Of a stretch of DNA of 64,000 bases, positions 52,371 through 64,000 are shown in pieces (position 1 is the first letter of the stretch; the number at the start of each line of letters is the position of its first letter). Both the position numbers and the translations under genes were made by a program. The stretch lies in contig NC_134956.1 in the NCBI RefSeq assembly GCF_965638725.1, positions 620,001 through 684,000 on the forward strand, given 5' to 3'. The DNA comes from Aptenodytes patagonicus. Lineage: Eukaryota; Chordata; Aves; Sphenisciformes; Spheniscidae. The notes beneath the pieces were generated by a model. That model ran no database searches, was not told where the DNA came from, and was given only the letters and a program-made list of their open reading frames with translations.

Positions 52371-54355
52371 CAGCCCACGAAACTACAGGTCATTATGTGA
52401 CTTTCCCTTTTGTTCCTGCAATATGGAAATAGAGAATTGTCCTAATTTGGTCTGTGTCTGGGCAGGTATGTGAAACCCATGAAAGAGTAAATTTGCAGCA
52501 TAGCGGATAGGAAAAAGATATAATCCCAAGAAACTTCTCTGGTATGATGGAGCCTCACTGCATGGCTTGTAGGATAACTTTCTGGCCGTGATGTAAGTTT
52601 ACAACAGATTGCATCAGACAGCATTATATACCAAAACAACCCCCAGCAGAAACCATCAGCAGAGATGCAAGCAATCTGGCAGCGACGGAGTTAACATGAA
52701 GTGAATGTGTGGGATAGGCCAACCTTGAGGGCTGTAATAATACACAGAATACAATATGTGTTCAACTCTTCTGCAATTTGTAAGGAAAAGGAGGGAAGGA
52801 ATTGTGGCCAAGTTTCCAGAGAAGCAAGAGCAAATGAGGAAAGATCTGTTTCTGCCTTCCAACGCAATGTTAGTGGTATTGCCTTCTAGGGAACCAACCC
52901 TGCATGAGACTTGAATGCACTGGGTGGATGTAGACGCCCTGAAGCTTTAACCGCTTTGCGACGTGCAGTATCCAAAGTCACTGCTGCACCAGGTAGACGT
53001 AAGGCAGACTGCCTTACTTTTTGTTATGAGCAGTGTCTTCCACAAGAACAACTTCTTGCTCCGTGTCACGTGAAGTGCTTTTAGGCTTGTAGCGTTTTCT
53101 TTTGCCTGTGACTTTATGAGCTGTGATGCAGTAACACGCTACACAAGAGAGGAGTGCAGCATCAGGGTTTCACTCGATAGCTGGGGGCATGTAAATTAGT
53201 GTTGGTACAGGCAGAGTTTTCAGACATCTGTTTACTTTAGCCACAACACTTGCGACCTTGACTTCCACCTTCCCAACACATAATGTCATTTTTTGTTCTT
53301 CTTTTCCCATTGTTAGGAGCTGGGAAAAAAATAATCTAAACCATGCTGCTGTTGTATACTTGTACCATGGCTTGCATGTCTGAAATAATACTATTGCTTG
53401 TAATCTTTGCAATACGTAGCTGGTATCTCAGGCTGAAACCACTTCCATAGTTGAACATATGACGTGCTATGACGTACTGAGCTTACAATGATCTCATATA
53501 GGTGCAGACAAGTGTACTGTGCTTAAAAATGGCCTTTTCAAATCTGCTTTTATTGAAAGTACCTCCGCTGACTGCTGTCTAAGATTAACAACACACCCAG
53601 CGTTGCTGGGATACGAGGCTGTTCACAGGCAGCCTTGATGGATTTCATGCACCACTTAAATATAAGCCATATGTCCAACATATTCATCTTCCTCACCATC
53701 CCTTGGGTTCGCAGGTATGTTTTGTCAGAAGTCTGTACGCTCTGCAGCTGCAGCAGCAGGTTCGCAGCTGGGGTGAGCCGGCACACTCTGCTACACTACT
53801 TGGGGATGTGGTCTTTTATTTGTGTTTCTGGATTTAGGAATCAGAGGTATTCGAGGAGACCAGCCCCGAAGTGTTTGGGGTTCTTTTTTTAATTATTATT
53901 ATTATTATAAGCTGGAGAGATGAATATATATATGTTTAAAGCATTTTTTTAGTCTTCTCCAGTGACTCACACTTTCAGTGAAAAATGGTCTGTAATTATG
54001 TTCTCCCTTGGTTTTTACAGTGTCTAAGTATTCCTATTACATTTGTCTAATGCTTATACTGTTTCTTCCGCCTCTTTTTAATTTTTATTTTAAGCCTATG
54101 ACTGAGGGAAACAATTTAAAAACCCATTACAGTGTTGTCCTTGATAATATGTTCCTCAGAAAACAGGTCATAATGCTCTCCTGGGACTGAAATTATTGGG
54201 TATCTTCAAAGCTCAGCTGACAGAAACTAACCAAGCAAGGGAATTACCCTGATCTACGAGATAGAAGAAATTCCTTTCTGCGTTTGCCAAAGCATAATAG
54301 AAAGGGCCATTGTTGGTGTGAGGGCAGCATCCTCCGCTAAGGCCCTGGCCATTGG
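52371..54355. other. Intergenic stretch, no gene seen
   Basis: AT-rich sequence with a T-rich run leading into (ATT)5 at 53,892-53,906. The open frames are short and unrecognised. An older repeat could extend leftward from the CR1 end at 54.36 kb, but I cannot delimit it. Confidence 0.6.
53892..53906. repeat. (ATT)5 microsatellite
   Basis: Five ATT units directly after a T7 run. Short and of no obvious function. Confidence 0.8.
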
Positions 54356-54359
54356 CCTG

Positions 54360-54500
54360 CATTGTGAAACGTGGATTATCCACCACTGGAGGTCTTTTAA
54401 GAACAGGCTGGAACAACGTGTAACTTGGCAGGAGTATTATATGCTTTGACGAGCCTGTCTCAGAGCGTTGGGTTGGACTAGATGACCTCTCTTACAGTGC
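54360..54500 (+). mobile_element. Old CR1 3' end fragment
   Basis: A GAGGTCTTTTAAGAACAGGCTGG-like stretch near 54,385-54,412 corresponds to the end of CR1 ORF2. It is followed by GGTTGGACTAGATGACCTCT at about 54,471-54,490, the first arm and loop of the CR1 3' hairpin. The octamer tail is not preserved. It is a short, diverged copy in the same orientation as most CR1s in the window. Confidence 0.75.
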
Positions 54501-57500
54501 TTTTTTATCCCTGCTACTCCAATATAGTTGTCTTTTTTCCTTGCTTGACAGGCAATACAACTGTAAATGCCTGTGTATTGCTAAGCAACGTCTCCAACTA
54601 GATCTACAGTTTTGCCCCCAAAAGTCACTTTTCCATTTTTGTCTCTGAGAAAATACAGAACTGAAGGCTGGCTCAGACCCCAGGGGAAAGCTGCAGAACC
54701 GACGAGGAGCGTGGATCTGCTATCGGAGTATGGAGGGGAAAAGGGCATGTCCTGTTCTCATGAAACCATGCTCCCAAGGCCCCCAAACCCCTGTGTCAAA
54801 GCTTAGGCCTGGAGACTAGTTGAACAGGTCAGTCAAGAGGCCTTAGTGTGCAGAATATACGAAGAGAGGGCAAAGGTATCTAGCTAGGTTCCAGGTGGAT
54901 GCTCCAAAATCTGTTTAAATTTCTTTTGAATCTGCCATTTAGAAACTTTGAAAGAGTTGATCCAGGTCAGGAAAATTAATCTGAATTCAGACTTCCAGGA
55001 AAACCTGGTGCAATTCTTCAAACCTGTCACATGCCTTCATAATCTTTTGAGTTTGCACTAGAGATGGAATGTATTTGGCTTTAAAAAAATTGAGGAGGAA
55101 CTTGCATTAAAATTTGCTCTAATTCAGTTTAAGGCCTTTTTGATTCTTAAAATGACATATCCAGCTGAAGTTGGATGGGGCCTTATTTTGCTTGGGAAAC
55201 GCAACATCTGAAGTGGCTGATGTTGTGCTGTTACCGCAGTGGCTCGTTTAAATACATTCTGACTGACTTGAATGAACCCTATTAAGTTATGATGCATCAG
55301 GATTTATGATGCAAAAGCTTTTTCTTTTCCTTTTCCTTTTTGCCCTGTTAATTACAGTCCAAACAAGCATAGCTATGATCCAGAGCAAAATCAGGCATTG
55401 CCAGGTTCATGGTGCAATAACTTAGAGACAGTTAATGCGGCTTTTTATCTGTTTCTTCTTATCTTGTAGTGCAGATCCTCTCTCTGTAAGACGCCTGAGG
55501 AGGACAGCCAGAACAGAGGGTCCCCTGCCGCTCTGCCCAGCTGAGCGAGGTCTCTCCAAGCAGACTGATCGGATCCAGTCCTTGGCTGGACAGGGTGGGA
55601 ATACAGCAAAATCACTGCTCTCTTCTTCCCTTCCGAGGCAATTTAACCCCCAAAAGGCTTTTCTCTCAAGCAATTTTCAGTTAGTAACTATACAATAGGG
55701 GTTTTATCCAGAAGTGATTACATTCTTTCATTATTTGAATCATTTGGAGTACTCTGGAAATGTCACAGCATTCAGTGAGAACTGCTGACAGCTCTTCATA
55801 TCCTTAATGGGGTATCCCATTGTTGTTAAAAATGTATTCAGTGTAAAATAATGTAATGAAAATAGGCAGAAACTCTCTCTCTCTCTCAATATAGTCCAAA
55901 TGTAACAAAAAAAAATCCTTGCTTAGTTTTTAATCAAGACAGCTTTGCTCTACTATCTTATGCATACTAATACGGTCTTCTTTTAATAATAAAGAAGATA
56001 ATATTCTTAAAATTAAATTTATCAGCAGTTAACTGGTTCGTGCCATAATACTTGGCTTGATATTATTGGTTATGACTGTGACAAAAGGCACCTTTCCGTT
56101 TTCAGCCCAAGAGTAACAGAACTGGGCAGTCACTGCCATTAAACTTTTATTTTTTACATGTTTGTATTTGGATCGTCTTTTTCTATCATGTTTTTTAATA
56201 AGGTTTTTCAGGTCTATCTCAGATTCTGTCTAAGTAGTGCAGCTCCCAGAAAGGCAATGGACCAGATTAACCACTGATGCCATTTCACACATACAGCAAC
56301 CTCATCTAACTTGCACATATGTTATTCAGTTATTTTATAACTTGCATTCAGAAAATATTGAGGGGAGTAGGCAGGTAGAGGAAGCACAGCTTATGGAAAT
56401 TTCCTCGAACAAGACTTGCCTCGCAGCTCAGCTGTGATATATGATAGGGATTGTTCTCTGATAATCTGGTCCATTAACTCTTGCCATTGGGTTGCCACGT
56501 GCAAGGAAGGAAGAATCTCTTTTTTATTGCAGAAAGAAGGTATGAAGAAAGTTAATATGAGTTATGAATAGAGCTGCACACCGATATAAGCCATAATGAA
56601 AATATACAACAAACTGGAGAACTGCTGAAAGCAGAAGGGTGTTGAAAGTGGTGCACTATGTACTTTATTTATGTTATTGGCATCATAAAGTGTTTTTGGA
56701 TGGTGTGAATCCTTATCCAACTCTAGCAGAAAAGAACAGCTCTCTGCAGTCGCACTCAAACTGTCTCTCTCTCTTTGGTAAGGTACGTCCTTTCTGACAG
56801 CAGAAATAACGCTCCAGTAAAAAGCTTGGCCAAAGGTTTTATTCCTCCGCATGAGTGTTTCCCTGCTGGTTTTCCTCATTTTTCTATATCTGAATCTGTT
56901 CTTTCCTGCTGTTATGTTCATTAACTTCACCTCCAGAATGAACAGCTGGAATCAGCCCACTATAAAATAGTTCCCTATAAAATGACAATACGTGGCAGCA
57001 AGGCTGCAAGACCCTGCCGCATCTTTCTATAGCTGCTGGTTCATGGTAATTTTCCACGATGGTGAGGAACAGCCGAGCAGCTAGTGATCTAGGGTCAGTG
57101 CATGCTTTAAACAGGCCAATTCCTGTGCACTGGTGTGGTAAGTCTAGATCAGTGAAGAATATACCCATTGCATGAGTGACAGAAATCTGTATAACATCTC
57201 CTTTCTGTTGTTTTGTGGTAAGAAACTTTGCAAATTATTTCACAAGTGCACAGATATGACAGTGTTTGTTATCATGCTCATTTTTATTACAGCTGTTAAG
57301 GTCTTGGGTGTCTCAAAATATTATGTGCTTTAGCAAGGAAAATGCCTCTGCTATTCTGCTGAAAGTTTGCTCTCTGCAATATGTTTCCACCAGAGAAGAT
57401 GCTTGAACCACCCAAGTGGAAAATGTAAAGAAAAAACCTCTAACAAAATGAGAAGGCACCTTTGCAGGGTTTCAGCTGGTAGCCTGGATGGTAGGACCTG

Positions 57501-57942
57501 GGCAGCAGGGAATCCTGTGTCCCGTGGGGAGGGTTTGTCCCAGGGCAAGGGTAAGGTGATGTCTGCCTGTCTGCTACCCGAGAGAGCAGTCCACCCTGCT
57601 ACCCTGTGGAGTAGCCCGGTCTGTGCGATACGTGGAGGGATGATGTCTCTTGCACCAGATCTACTCACGAGGGTCATTCATGTTGGGGAATTCTGTACAG
57701 ACCTGGTCGCAGGAGATTCTGCGACCAGAAGCCTGTTGCTGTCTGTCACTTTGCCAGGTGGCTGCATTATGCAGGAATCGGTCAATCCCTGCATCTAAAA
57801 CTGACTACGTATTTTAAAGTCACAGTAATTAACTAAGCTAGAGGAGATGATCTGCTAAACCTTTCTCATAGCTAACATCTGAAATGTGTGTAATAAGACT
57901 TCCAGAGTCTAGTGTGTTACTCAAGATGTGTCTACTTCCAAT
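54501..57942. other. Intergenic stretch, no gene seen
   Basis: Contains (CT)7 at 55,873-55,887. A less AT-rich patch at 57,351-57,798 is open on both strands (143 codons plus, 108 codons minus), but neither translation resembles a known family. Confidence 0.6.
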
Positions 57943-57955
57943 TACTTAAGGACTG

Positions 57956-60148
57956 GTGGGAGATGTGGTGGTCGGAGGCCGTCTTGGGCTTAGTGACCAT
58001 GAAATGATAGAATTCTCGCTTCTTGGTGAAGTAAGGAGGGGGGGCAGCAAAACTGCAACCATGGACTTCCGGAGGGCGGACTTTGGCCTGTTCAGGACGC
58101 TGGTTGAGAGAGTCCCGTGGGAGACGGTCCTGAAGGGCAAAGGGGTCCAGGAAGGCTGGACGATCTTCAAGAAGGAAGTCTTAAAGGCGCAGGAGCAGGC
58201 TGTCCCTGTACGCCGTAAGAAGAATGGGCGGGGAAGACGACCGGCCTGGCTGAACGGGGAGCTCTTGCTGGGACTCAGGAAAAAAAGGAGAGTTTACGGC
58301 TTGTGGAAGAAGGGGCAGGCGACTCAAGAAGAGTACAGGGATCTCGTTAGGTCGTGCAGAGAGGAAATGAGAAAGGCAAAAGCCCAGCTAGAACGCAATC
58401 TGGCTGCTGTCGTTAAAGACAACAAAAAAAGTTTTTACAAATATATTAATGACAAGAAGAGAGCCAAGGAGAATCTCCATCCTTTATTGGATGCAAGGGG
58501 GAACATTGTCACTGAGGATGAGGAAAAGGCTGAGGTACTCAATGCCTTCTTTGCCTCAGTCTTTAACAGGCAGACCAGTTATCCTCAGGGTACTCGGCCC
58601 CCCGAGCTGGAAGACGGGGACGGCGAGCAGGATGAACCCCCCGTAATCCAGGAGGAAGCAGTCAATGACCTGCTATGCCACCTGGACACTCACAAGTCTA
58701 TGGGGCCGGATGGGATCCACCCGAGAGTGCTGAGGGAGCTGGCGGAGGTGCTCGCCAAGCCGCTTTCCATCATTTATCAGCAGTCCTGGTTAACGGGGGA
58801 GGTCCCGGAAGACTGGAGGCTTGCCAATGTGACGCCCATCCACAAGAAGGGCCGGAAGGAGGATCCGGGGAACTACAGGCCTGTCAGCCTGACCTCGGTG
58901 CCGGGGAAGATTATGGAGCGGTTCATCTTGAGGGCGCTCACAAGGCATGAGCGGGACAACCAGGGGATCCGGCCTAGCCAGCACGGGTTCATGAGAGGCA
59001 GGTCCTGCTTGACCAACCTGATCTCCTTCTATGACCAGGTGACCCGCCTAGTGGATGAGGGAAAGGCTGTGGATGTGGTCTACCTGGACTTCAGCAAGGC
59101 CTTTGACACTGTCTCCCACAGCATTCTCCTAGAGAAGCTGGCGGCTCACGGCTTAGACAGGTGGACTCTGCGCTGGGTCAAAAACTGGCTGGACGGCCGG
59201 GCCCAGAGAGTTGTGGTGAATGGAGTTACATCCAGTTGGCGGCCGGTCACGAGCGGTGTTCCCCAGGGCTCAGTACTGGGGCCGGTCTTGTTTAATATCT
59301 TTATTGATGATCTGGATGAGGGGATTGAGTGCACCCTCAGTAAGTTTGCAGACGACACCAAGTTGGGTGGGAGTGTTGATCTGCTCGAGGGTAGGAAGGC
59401 TCTGCAGAGGGACCTGGACAGGCTGGATCGATGGGCCCAGGCCAACTGTATGAGGTTCAACAAGGCCAAGTGCCGGGTCCTGCACTTTGGCCACAACAAC
59501 CCCATGCAGCGCTACAGGCTTGGGGAAGAGTGGCTGGAAAGCTGCCTGGCGGAAAAGGACCTGGGGGTGTTGGTCGACAGCCGGCTGAACATGAGCCGGC
59601 AGTGTGCCCAGGCGGCCAAGAAGGCCAATGGCATCCTGGCCTGTATCAGAAATAGTGTGGCCAGTAGGAGTAGGGAAGTGATTGTGCCCCTGTACTCGGC
59701 CCTGGTGAGGCCGCACCTCGAATACTGTGTTCAGTTTTGGGCCCCTCACTACAAGAAGGACGTTGAGGTGCTGGAGCGTGTCCAGAGAAGGGCAACGAGG
59801 CTGGTGAGGGGTCTGGAGCACAAGTCTTATGAGGAGCGGCTGAGGGAACTGGGACTGTTCAGCCTGGAGAAAAGGAGGCTGAGGGGAGACCTCATCGCTC
59901 TCTACAACTACCTGAAAGGAGGTTGTAGCGAGGTGGGTGTTGGTCTTTTCTCCGAAGTAACAAGCGATAGGACGAGAGGAAATGGCCTCAAGTTGCGGCA
60001 GGGGAGGTTTAGATTGGATGTAAGGAAAAATTTCTTTACTGAAAGAGTGGTGAAACATTGGAACAGGCTGCCCAGGGAAGTAGTGGAGTCCCCATCCCTG
60101 GAGGTATTTAAAAGACGTGTAGATGAGGCGCTTAGGGACATGGTTTAG
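57956..60148 (+). CDS. CR1 ORF2 remnant: intact reverse transcriptase
   Basis: A single uninterrupted frame of 730 codons ending at TAG 60,146. The N-terminal residues keep the last endonuclease motif (SDHEMIEF, about 14-21). The reverse transcriptase follows: [41 protein letters not shown] (motif A, catalytic D378), [14 protein letters not shown] (motif B) and FADDTKLGG (motif C, D466 and D467). The C-terminal CR1 domain ends near LRDMV. All visible catalytic residues are present, in contrast to the copy at 35.4-38.1 kb. The listed start is a GTG inside the truncated ORF2 and not a true initiation codon. The natural ORF2 start lies in the missing 5' part, so translation in the bird is doubtful. 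Confidence 0.9.
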   Translation: MGDVVVGGRLGLSDHEMIEFSLLGEVRRGGSKTATMDFRRADFGLFRTLVERVPWETVLKGKGVQEGWTIFKKEVLKAQEQAVPVRRKKNGRGRRPAWLNGELLLGLRKKRRVYGLWKKGQATQEEYRDLVRSCREEMRKAKAQLERNLAAVVKDNKKSFYKYINDKKRAKENLHPLLDARGNIVTEDEEKAEVLNAFFASVFNRQTSYPQGTRPPELEDGDGEQDEPPVIQEEAVNDLLCHLDTHKSMGPDGIHPRVLRELAEVLAKPLSIIYQQSWLTGEVPEDWRLANVTPIHKKGRKEDPGNYRPVSLTSVPGKIMERFILRALTRHERDNQGIRPSQHGFMRGRSCLTNLISFYDQVTRLVDEGKAVDVVYLDFSKAFDTVSHSILLEKLAAHGLDRWTLRWVKNWLDGRAQRVVVNGVTSSWRPVTSGVPQGSVLGPVLFNIFIDDLDEGIECTLSKFADDTKLGGSVDLLEGRKALQRDLDRLDRWAQANCMRFNKAKCRVLHFGHNNPMQRYRLGEEWLESCLAEKDLGVLVDSRLNMSRQCAQAAKKANGILACIRNSVASRSREVIVPLYSALVRPHLEYCVQFWAPHYKKDVEVLERVQRRATRLVRGLEHKSYEERLRELGLFSLEKRRLRGDLIALYNYLKGGCSEVGVGLFSEVTSDRTRGNGLKLRQGRFRLDVRKNFFTERVVKHWNRLPREVVESPSLEVFKRRVDEALRDMV

Positions 60149-60172
60149 TGGGCCTGGTGGTGTTGGGTTGAC

Positions 60173-60250
60173 GGTTGGACTCGATGATCTTAGAGGTCTT
60201 TTCCAACCTCAATGATTCTATGATTCTATGATTCTATGATTCTATGATTC
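60173..60250 (+). repeat. CR1 3' hairpin and octamer tail
   Basis: GGTTGGA at 60,173-60,179 pairs with TTCCAACC at 60,201-60,208, followed by four ATTCTATG units (60,215-60,246) and a partial fifth. This is the 3' terminus of the CR1 copy at 57.9 kb. Confidence 0.93.
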
Positions 60251-60256
60251 TACTTA

Positions 60257-63200
60257 TTCCAGTAAATCCATGCTTTTTGGAGTGCTCAATTAATTTTCAT
60301 CACAGCACTCCATTGGCTTTTGGGGGTTATATTACATCGACTGTAGATTAATTTTAGGTTGCTGTATTTGTTCTAACCAATTTTCGTGATGAAACTGCAA
60401 CCTCATTTATTTTTATTTACGTTGTAATTAATGACAGCTACATATTAGTTACTTGGAAAAAACTGATCAAACGCCTAGGGTGCTAAGTTGGGCCGAAGTC
60501 TCCCCAAAACAAACCGCCTGCACAATCATCTGGAGCACGTCCTTGGCATTTCAGTGGTTTAAGGAAGGCGACCTGTGTGATTATTGTTAAGTATTTCTGC
60601 TTCCATTGGGGGGGTCAAAACCAGCTAGAACAAGGAACTTTCAGAAAGAATGGGAAGGAATGAATTAAATTCTTGAAATTCAGAGTACATCTTTGGTCTT
60701 TTCTGTAGGAAAGTTTAGTTGTTAATTTCTTCAGATCAATTCATCTACCTCCAGGTGTCTTAAAATGCCTTCAGAAGAATGGGAATATTCATTCTAGCAA
60801 CAATAGTACACTCCAAAACTATAAAATCTTTTAAGACTGGTTACTAATCATCCTCATCTCTGGAATGGAAGAAATTATAGAAGCCACTACAACAAAGAGG
60901 ACAAGAAAATAAATGTGAATGTCTCATATCTTACAGTTTTCAAGAAGAAATTTAGTTTAAAAGACAAAACCTGAAGATTTCCGATAAACCTAACCAACCT
61001 AGCCACAATGCGGATATAATTCAGGGTGGATAAAAACAGCCCACAATGGAAAAGAAACATGAGGCACCTTTAATTTCAACCTTGCCAAGATGAAATGAAA
61101 GGAAGCTGATCAGAATGTGGCAGTGGTCGTCGCATAAAATGTGACAAGATGGGTAACGATCTAGGTAAATACTACTGCAAATGTAGTCACGTGGTATTTG
61201 AAATCCACATCACAGCCTCACCTGAAGCACAACATTCGATTCTGTTTGCAAAAGGATTTTCGAAATAAAAGCTACTGAGAAAAGTAGGTAAGAGATAAGC
61301 CAGACAAATGGTAGGCAAGGAGAATATGGGTAAGAGGGGATGCAATGGATGTGCTTAGAGAACTGAAGAGAAATCTTGCACTTCCATGTACTTTTATTGC
61401 AAGAGCAAGCATTTTAAATCAAAAGGCATAAAATCTGATGTATCAAAAAGGCAATACACAGTTTCACTGAGGAGGCACTTGTCTTGAGATGCTGCCTATT
61501 TTCTGGACAAATATATTGAGCACTAGAAAAGAGGTAAAAAACCCACCTCTAAAAATTATTTGAGCTGGCGTAAATGATTGTCATCCTCAGAAATCTATTT
61601 CTTAAATCTAGAGCAAGCCCCGGGGAACTGCAAATATATGAAAGGTTTTCTAGGCACCATACGGTGGTTATGAAAGAATCTAACACAGGCCTATTTTTGA
61701 GTCAGAAGAATGGAAAAGGGGAGGGCTAAATCTTGGAAAGCAGTACGTTCATGATTATGAAACTGAATGTGGTAGACAGGCTCAAGCCCTCTACACTTCA
61801 GCAACAGTTGCTCTATATCTATTTATAGGTAATTTTGCTAGAGGGGCATTAATCAAGTGAGAAAATACTCTTCTGCTCCAGCTTGGGAGTGAAGAAACTG
61901 TTATGACAGAAGGAAAGCAAATACAGCTATTTTAAGTTGTTGCAAGAGGCATTGAATACAGCCATATACTTGCAAAAGGTTGTTGCCTTTGCTGTGGCCT
62001 CATGTCCTGTGCTGTGAGAGCAGCGCCTGGAGCCCAGCCTCTCCCTGAGCAGGTAGCTTTGCAAAGCTTGCGTCGTATTGTTCTTTGATAAAACAAAGGC
62101 TGATATTACACAACTACCTACAAAAATGCTGGCAAAGCATTTCAGAGGATGTTGATAAAAGGAGACTGAGTGCATTTAGGACATCTGTGTTGCGCTAGGG
62201 GATTAATGTCTCTGTGATCTTCTCCTATCCCATGTTAGTCACTATGTTATTGTTTTGCTGGTACTGGCACTGTCCTTCTCCATGGCATTCCCAGCAGCTC
62301 CGTTCCCTTTGTTGCTCTTCCAGCTCTGGGAGTCCCCACAGTTGAATGCTACAGTGTTTGGGAAGGACGTGTTTTATGTGCTTTAACTGTCCATATCCCT
62401 CTTAGCGGGACAGAACCTGCTGGGGCTTTTGTTTTACGATAACAACAGAAGTGCTGCAAAGCATCAGTTGTTTGCTCATGACATTCCTCCGATAAGCTCA
62501 CACCCGCTCCCCAGTTTGGCAAAACCCAGCTCCTCTGGGCGTTCCTTGTGGGAATGAAAACTTTCAGGGGTACTTCCAGGTTGGCTTTGCCTCCTTTTTA
62601 CCAGTAGCAGGTTTCAAAGAGTTCACCGGGAAGGGGGGGTCTTTCTGTAAGGCGACGTACCGCAGCATGCCTCCCAGGCTGAGCAGTGATGAGCAGAGTA
62701 ACTCAGCAAGCTCAGCCCAGCTGAGCTCAGCTCAGCCCGTTTGCTTCAGGCTACTGGTACCCGTGGGAGAGAGCTGAGGGGAGGAAGGAAGAGTACTCAG
62801 TCATTTTCACTGTCTTCTAGCAAAAAAGGTATATTGGGCACATTGGGAAAACGCATTTCCAAGCAGCGGTGATTTCCTTGCTGTGATCCAGTCCTTGATG
62901 TTGTCTACTTCATTAATTCCTTTATATCCTTGACATAAACAAACTTAAGGACAACCGGATCTATTTAAATAGGTCACACTGGAAACCGATCTTTTATTTT
63001 TCCAATGTTTCTATTATTTAGTAATTAAACCAAATGGATCTGTACCCAATAGCAGAATTTGGCACTGAATAGTTAATCCTGCTGTAAAAACTGTGAAATC
63101 AGCAGCGAGAGCTGACTTCAACCGTCAGGTTTCAGTGCAGAGGATAAAGGTATATTTTTGTTCCCCTGTGGTTCAGATCAGGGATGCCCAATCTACTGAG

Positions 63201-64000
63201 CACAAATACAGTTTCAATTACTTATTGGAGTTGGACTCTATCGGTAAAACTAGAGTAACATTTTAGAAAATGTAAATGCTTAAAAGAAAGAGCTTGAAGA
63301 ATTCCCTGCTGAGGTATTATTTTACTGCCTTATGTAGAGCAATTCTGCCTCACAAAATGAAATAGCAAAACATCCAACCGTAACTGGATATTACACAAAA
63401 GGAAGGAATGAGGATTTTGCTTTAAAATAAAATAAAAAAAAATTTAGAACTGTTTTTCATTTAATTTTTAGCAAATATTTTCTTCAAACCTCTGAAAGAA
63501 CTTTGTAAATCCATCTATACAACAGCAAATTTGTACAAAATATTTTATTCTTCAAGTTTCTTCAAACTTGTAATGAAATGCAGTAAAGAATGCTCTGTGC
63601 CCTGTTGTCAAAAGCTGCCAAAAATTAATTATAGTGCCTGTCTGATGCATGACCTGAAAGCCCCATGTTTTAACTACCTTTCCAGCTTATAAGAAGATCT
63701 TTGGGGTTTTTCCACTACACCCTTGTTTACAGCAGTATTTAAAAAATAATGGTAATATTCAATAACACTATTTGAAAATGAAGACGATCCTTTATAAAGT
63801 GCAAGTAAGTTATTGAAAAACCGTTCGCAAGTAGGAATGGCAGAAGCATTAGTTATTCTGCTTACTATGAATGTCAAGCTATAAAGCCTCCTAAAGCACC
63901 TGTTAAAGAAAGACTGGAAGGCCAGAGGAAAACTAGGCATCCTCATTCAAGTCCACCATTGTTTCCCACAGTATTTTCCACCATTCGGCAAGATGCCAGG
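60257..64000. other. Intergenic stretch, no gene seen
   Basis: AT-rich sequence without recognisable genes or CR1 copies. A small AGCTC-type imperfect repeat occurs at about 62,709-62,738. The longest open frame (90 codons, 63,674-63,946, minus) is unrecognised. No WNK2-like exon is visible. Confidence 0.6.

Larger units (their letters stand above)
57949..60250 (+). mobile_element. 5'-truncated young-looking CR1 LINE
   Basis: A 2.3-kb CR1 copy lacking ORF1 and most of the endonuclease. It begins within the end of the endonuclease domain and runs through the complete reverse transcriptase, C-terminal domain, 3' hairpin (60,173-60,208) and octamer tail (four ATTCTATG from 60,215, then ATTC). 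TACTTA occurs immediately left (57,943-57,948) and right (60,251-60,256), a possible 6-bp target duplication. The 3' UTR differs from the copy at 33.7 kb, so this is another subfamily. The open coding frame suggests fairly recent insertion. Missing its 5' promoter, it is not expected to mobilise itself. Confidence 0.95.

Noticed and set aside
60215..60250. ATTCTATG tandem array as a microsatellite or CRISPR-like repeat
   Set aside because: It is the standard CR1 3' tail, directly after the CR1 hairpin. The same tail ends the copies at 38,231 and 38,978.

Overview
This is a window of bird nuclear DNA. Two things show it. The retroelements are CR1 LINEs with the avian-type 3' end, a GGTTGGA...TTCCAACC hairpin followed by ATTCTATG octamers. 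The one protein-coding gene I can assemble, NINJ1 (ninjurin-1), is split into vertebrate-style exons with GT-AG introns. I see no operons, CRISPR arrays, tRNAs or rRNAs. The species cannot be fixed from the sequence.

Layout. Positions 1-10,000 are AT-rich non-coding DNA; the NINJ1 3' UTR probably lies somewhere in it. Positions 10,009-24,413 hold NINJ1 on the minus strand: three coding exons (24,342-24,413; 15,099-15,333; 10,016-10,170) that join in frame to 153 residues plus a TAA stop. A CpG island at about 24,010-24,860 covers exon 1 and is the likely promoter. From about 24,860 to 64,000 I find no recognisable host gene. This half is a CR1-rich intergenic region. In mammals NINJ1 sits between CARD19 and WNK2; I recognise no exon of either here.

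Mobile elements. (1) An apparently full-length CR1 at about 33,700-38,231 (+) keeps its GC-rich 5' region, ORF1 (zinc-knuckle-like cysteines, coiled coil, SGNH-hydrolase-like domain), ORF2 (endonuclease and reverse transcriptase) and 3' end. It is dead: three in-frame stops in ORF1, two frameshifts in ORF2, and a lost catalytic aspartate. (2) An older antisense CR1 3' fragment at about 38,328-39,020 is interrupted by (3) a 64-bp sense CR1 3' end at 38,915-38,978. (4) A heavily decayed CR1 lies at about 50,905-52,370. (5) A short old CR1 3' end lies at about 54,360-54,500. (6) A 5'-truncated CR1 at 57,949-60,250 still carries an uninterrupted 730-codon reading frame with an intact reverse transcriptase active site, and is flanked by a possible 6-bp target duplication.

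NINJ1 and the CR1 copies have no functional link that the sequence shows. The most interesting leads are the open CR1 reverse transcriptase frame, a stop codon of NINJ1 embedded in a perfect splice-donor motif, and a possible divergent exon (25,090-25,223, +) beside the NINJ1 promoter. I found no convincing new biological system.
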